Positions 6,273 through 6,464 of a DNA stretch of 6,464 bases are shown in pieces. Made by a program: the position numbers and the translations under genes. The stretch's first letter is position 1, and each line of letters begins with the position of its first letter. The stretch covers positions 1 to 6,464 of the forward strand of contig JALOBM010000099.1 of NCBI GenBank assembly GCA_023228285.1. The letters run 5' to 3'. The DNA comes from Candidatus Cloacimonadota bacterium. Its GTDB lineage: Bacteria; Cloacimonadota; Cloacimonadia; Cloacimonadales; Cloacimonadaceae. The notes beneath the pieces were generated by a model. It was not told where the DNA came from, searched no databases, and saw nothing but the letters and a program-made list of their open reading frames with translations.

Positions 6273-6314
6273 GTAAATGCTGTATTTACTCCTGCTGGGC
6301 AGATTATTTTGTTT
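6271..6314 (+). terminator. Probable operon terminator, two tandem hairpins and T-rich tail
   Basis: GAGTAAAT (6271-6278) pairs perfectly with ATTTACTC (6284-6291) around a 5-nt loop, starting within the TGA stop codon of the hybrid kinase. Immediately after it CTGC (6292-6295) pairs with GCAG (6299-6302), followed by ATTATTTTGTTT (6303-6314). The second stem is only 4 bp, and the tail is interrupted by A and G, so this is a moderate terminator candidate. The first hairpin alone lacks an adjacent T-tract. Confidence 0.5.
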
Positions 6315-6328
6315 GTAATGTGTTGCGG

Positions 6329-6367
6329 TGCTACAGAGAGTTTTCGTATTGTAGCATTTCGATGCTA
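6329..6367 (+). other. Mutually exclusive hairpins with a UUCG-capped stem
   Basis: TGCTACA (6329-6335) can pair with TGTAGCA (6350-6356). Part of that second segment, TAGCAT (6352-6357), can instead pair with ATGCTA (6362-6367) around a TTCG tetraloop, an especially stable RNA loop. The two folds cannot coexist. This three-segment arrangement is the shape of an attenuator or switch, but no downstream gene is visible in the window, so a role is unproven. It could equally be part of a larger structured RNA or repeat. Confidence 0.4.
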
Positions 6368-6382
6368 TGTCTCCTTGATTTC

Positions 6383-6457
6383 CGGAGGAACGGAATCCTC
6401 CGTAGGCCGAAGGCCGTTCAATAGTGAAACGAAGTGGAGCATTCAACTGGTGCCCAG
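6383..6457. repeat. Chain of four small hairpins, likely intergenic repeat or ncRNA start
   Basis: Four back-to-back inverted repeats occur: CGGAGGA/TCCTCCG (6383-6389 / 6396-6402), GGCC-GAA-GGCC (6405-6415), TTCA-ATAG-TGAA (6417-6428), and CTGG-TGC-CCAG (6447-6457). In addition, TGCCCAGCA (6451-6459) is the exact complement of TGCTGGGCA at 6293-6301, so the whole 6293-6459 stretch could be closed by a 9-bp stem. No coding frame across it is convincing. The look is that of a dispersed extragenic repeat or a structured RNA that continues past the window edge. Confidence 0.45.
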
Positions 6458-6464
6458 CACTGCA

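Noticed and set aside
6243..6446. A 67-aa minus-strand open frame after the operon
   Set aside because: It overlaps the 3' end of the hybrid kinase and several hairpins, and has no family resemblance.

Overview
The window looks like chromosomal DNA from a Gram-negative, probably anaerobic or environmental bacterium of moderate GC (mid-40s percent by eye). The Gram-negative inference rests on a kinase with a periplasmic solute-binding sensor domain between two membrane segments. The B12-dependent radical SAM protein of the DUF4080 type and the overall protein style would fit a lineage such as Cloacimonadota, but that placement is a weak guess. No tRNA, rRNA, CRISPR array, transposase or phage gene was seen.

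Layout. Positions 1-572 hold no convincing gene but contain unusual repeat structure: a cluster of GTCCA pentamers spaced near multiples of a helical turn (97-239), an 11-bp inverted repeat (76-86 / 104-114), and a 207-bp imperfect inverted repeat (343-549) whose core is a 68-bp palindrome (413-480). Positions 573-1925 (minus) encode a B12-binding radical SAM protein. A 174-bp divergent intergenic region (1926-2099) separates it from a plus-strand signalling operon.

The operon has three tightly packed genes. The first (2100-3833) is a membrane sensor histidine kinase with a periplasmic SBP_bac_3-like domain. The second (3809-4177) is a single-domain CheY-like response regulator that overlaps the kinase gene by 25 bp. 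The third (4194-6272) is a soluble hybrid kinase, REC-PAS-HisKA-HATPase-REC, starting 16 bp further on. Together they carry two phosphoaccepting histidines (H351 and H327) and three phosphoaccepting aspartates (D53, D52 and D619). There is no Hpt domain, DNA-binding domain, or other recognisable output domain in the window. The simplest reading is a branched or serial phosphorelay in which a periplasmic ligand signal reaches the small regulator and/or the N-terminal receiver of the soluble hybrid kinase, with the final output encoded elsewhere.

After the operon, 6273-6464 is noncoding. It has a terminator-like pair of hairpins, a set of mutually exclusive hairpins including a UUCG-capped stem, and a chain of small hairpins running to the window edge that looks like a structured intergenic repeat or the start of a noncoding RNA. 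The coding annotation is solid. The most unusual unexplained material is in the two noncoding ends, and its function cannot be settled from this sequence alone.
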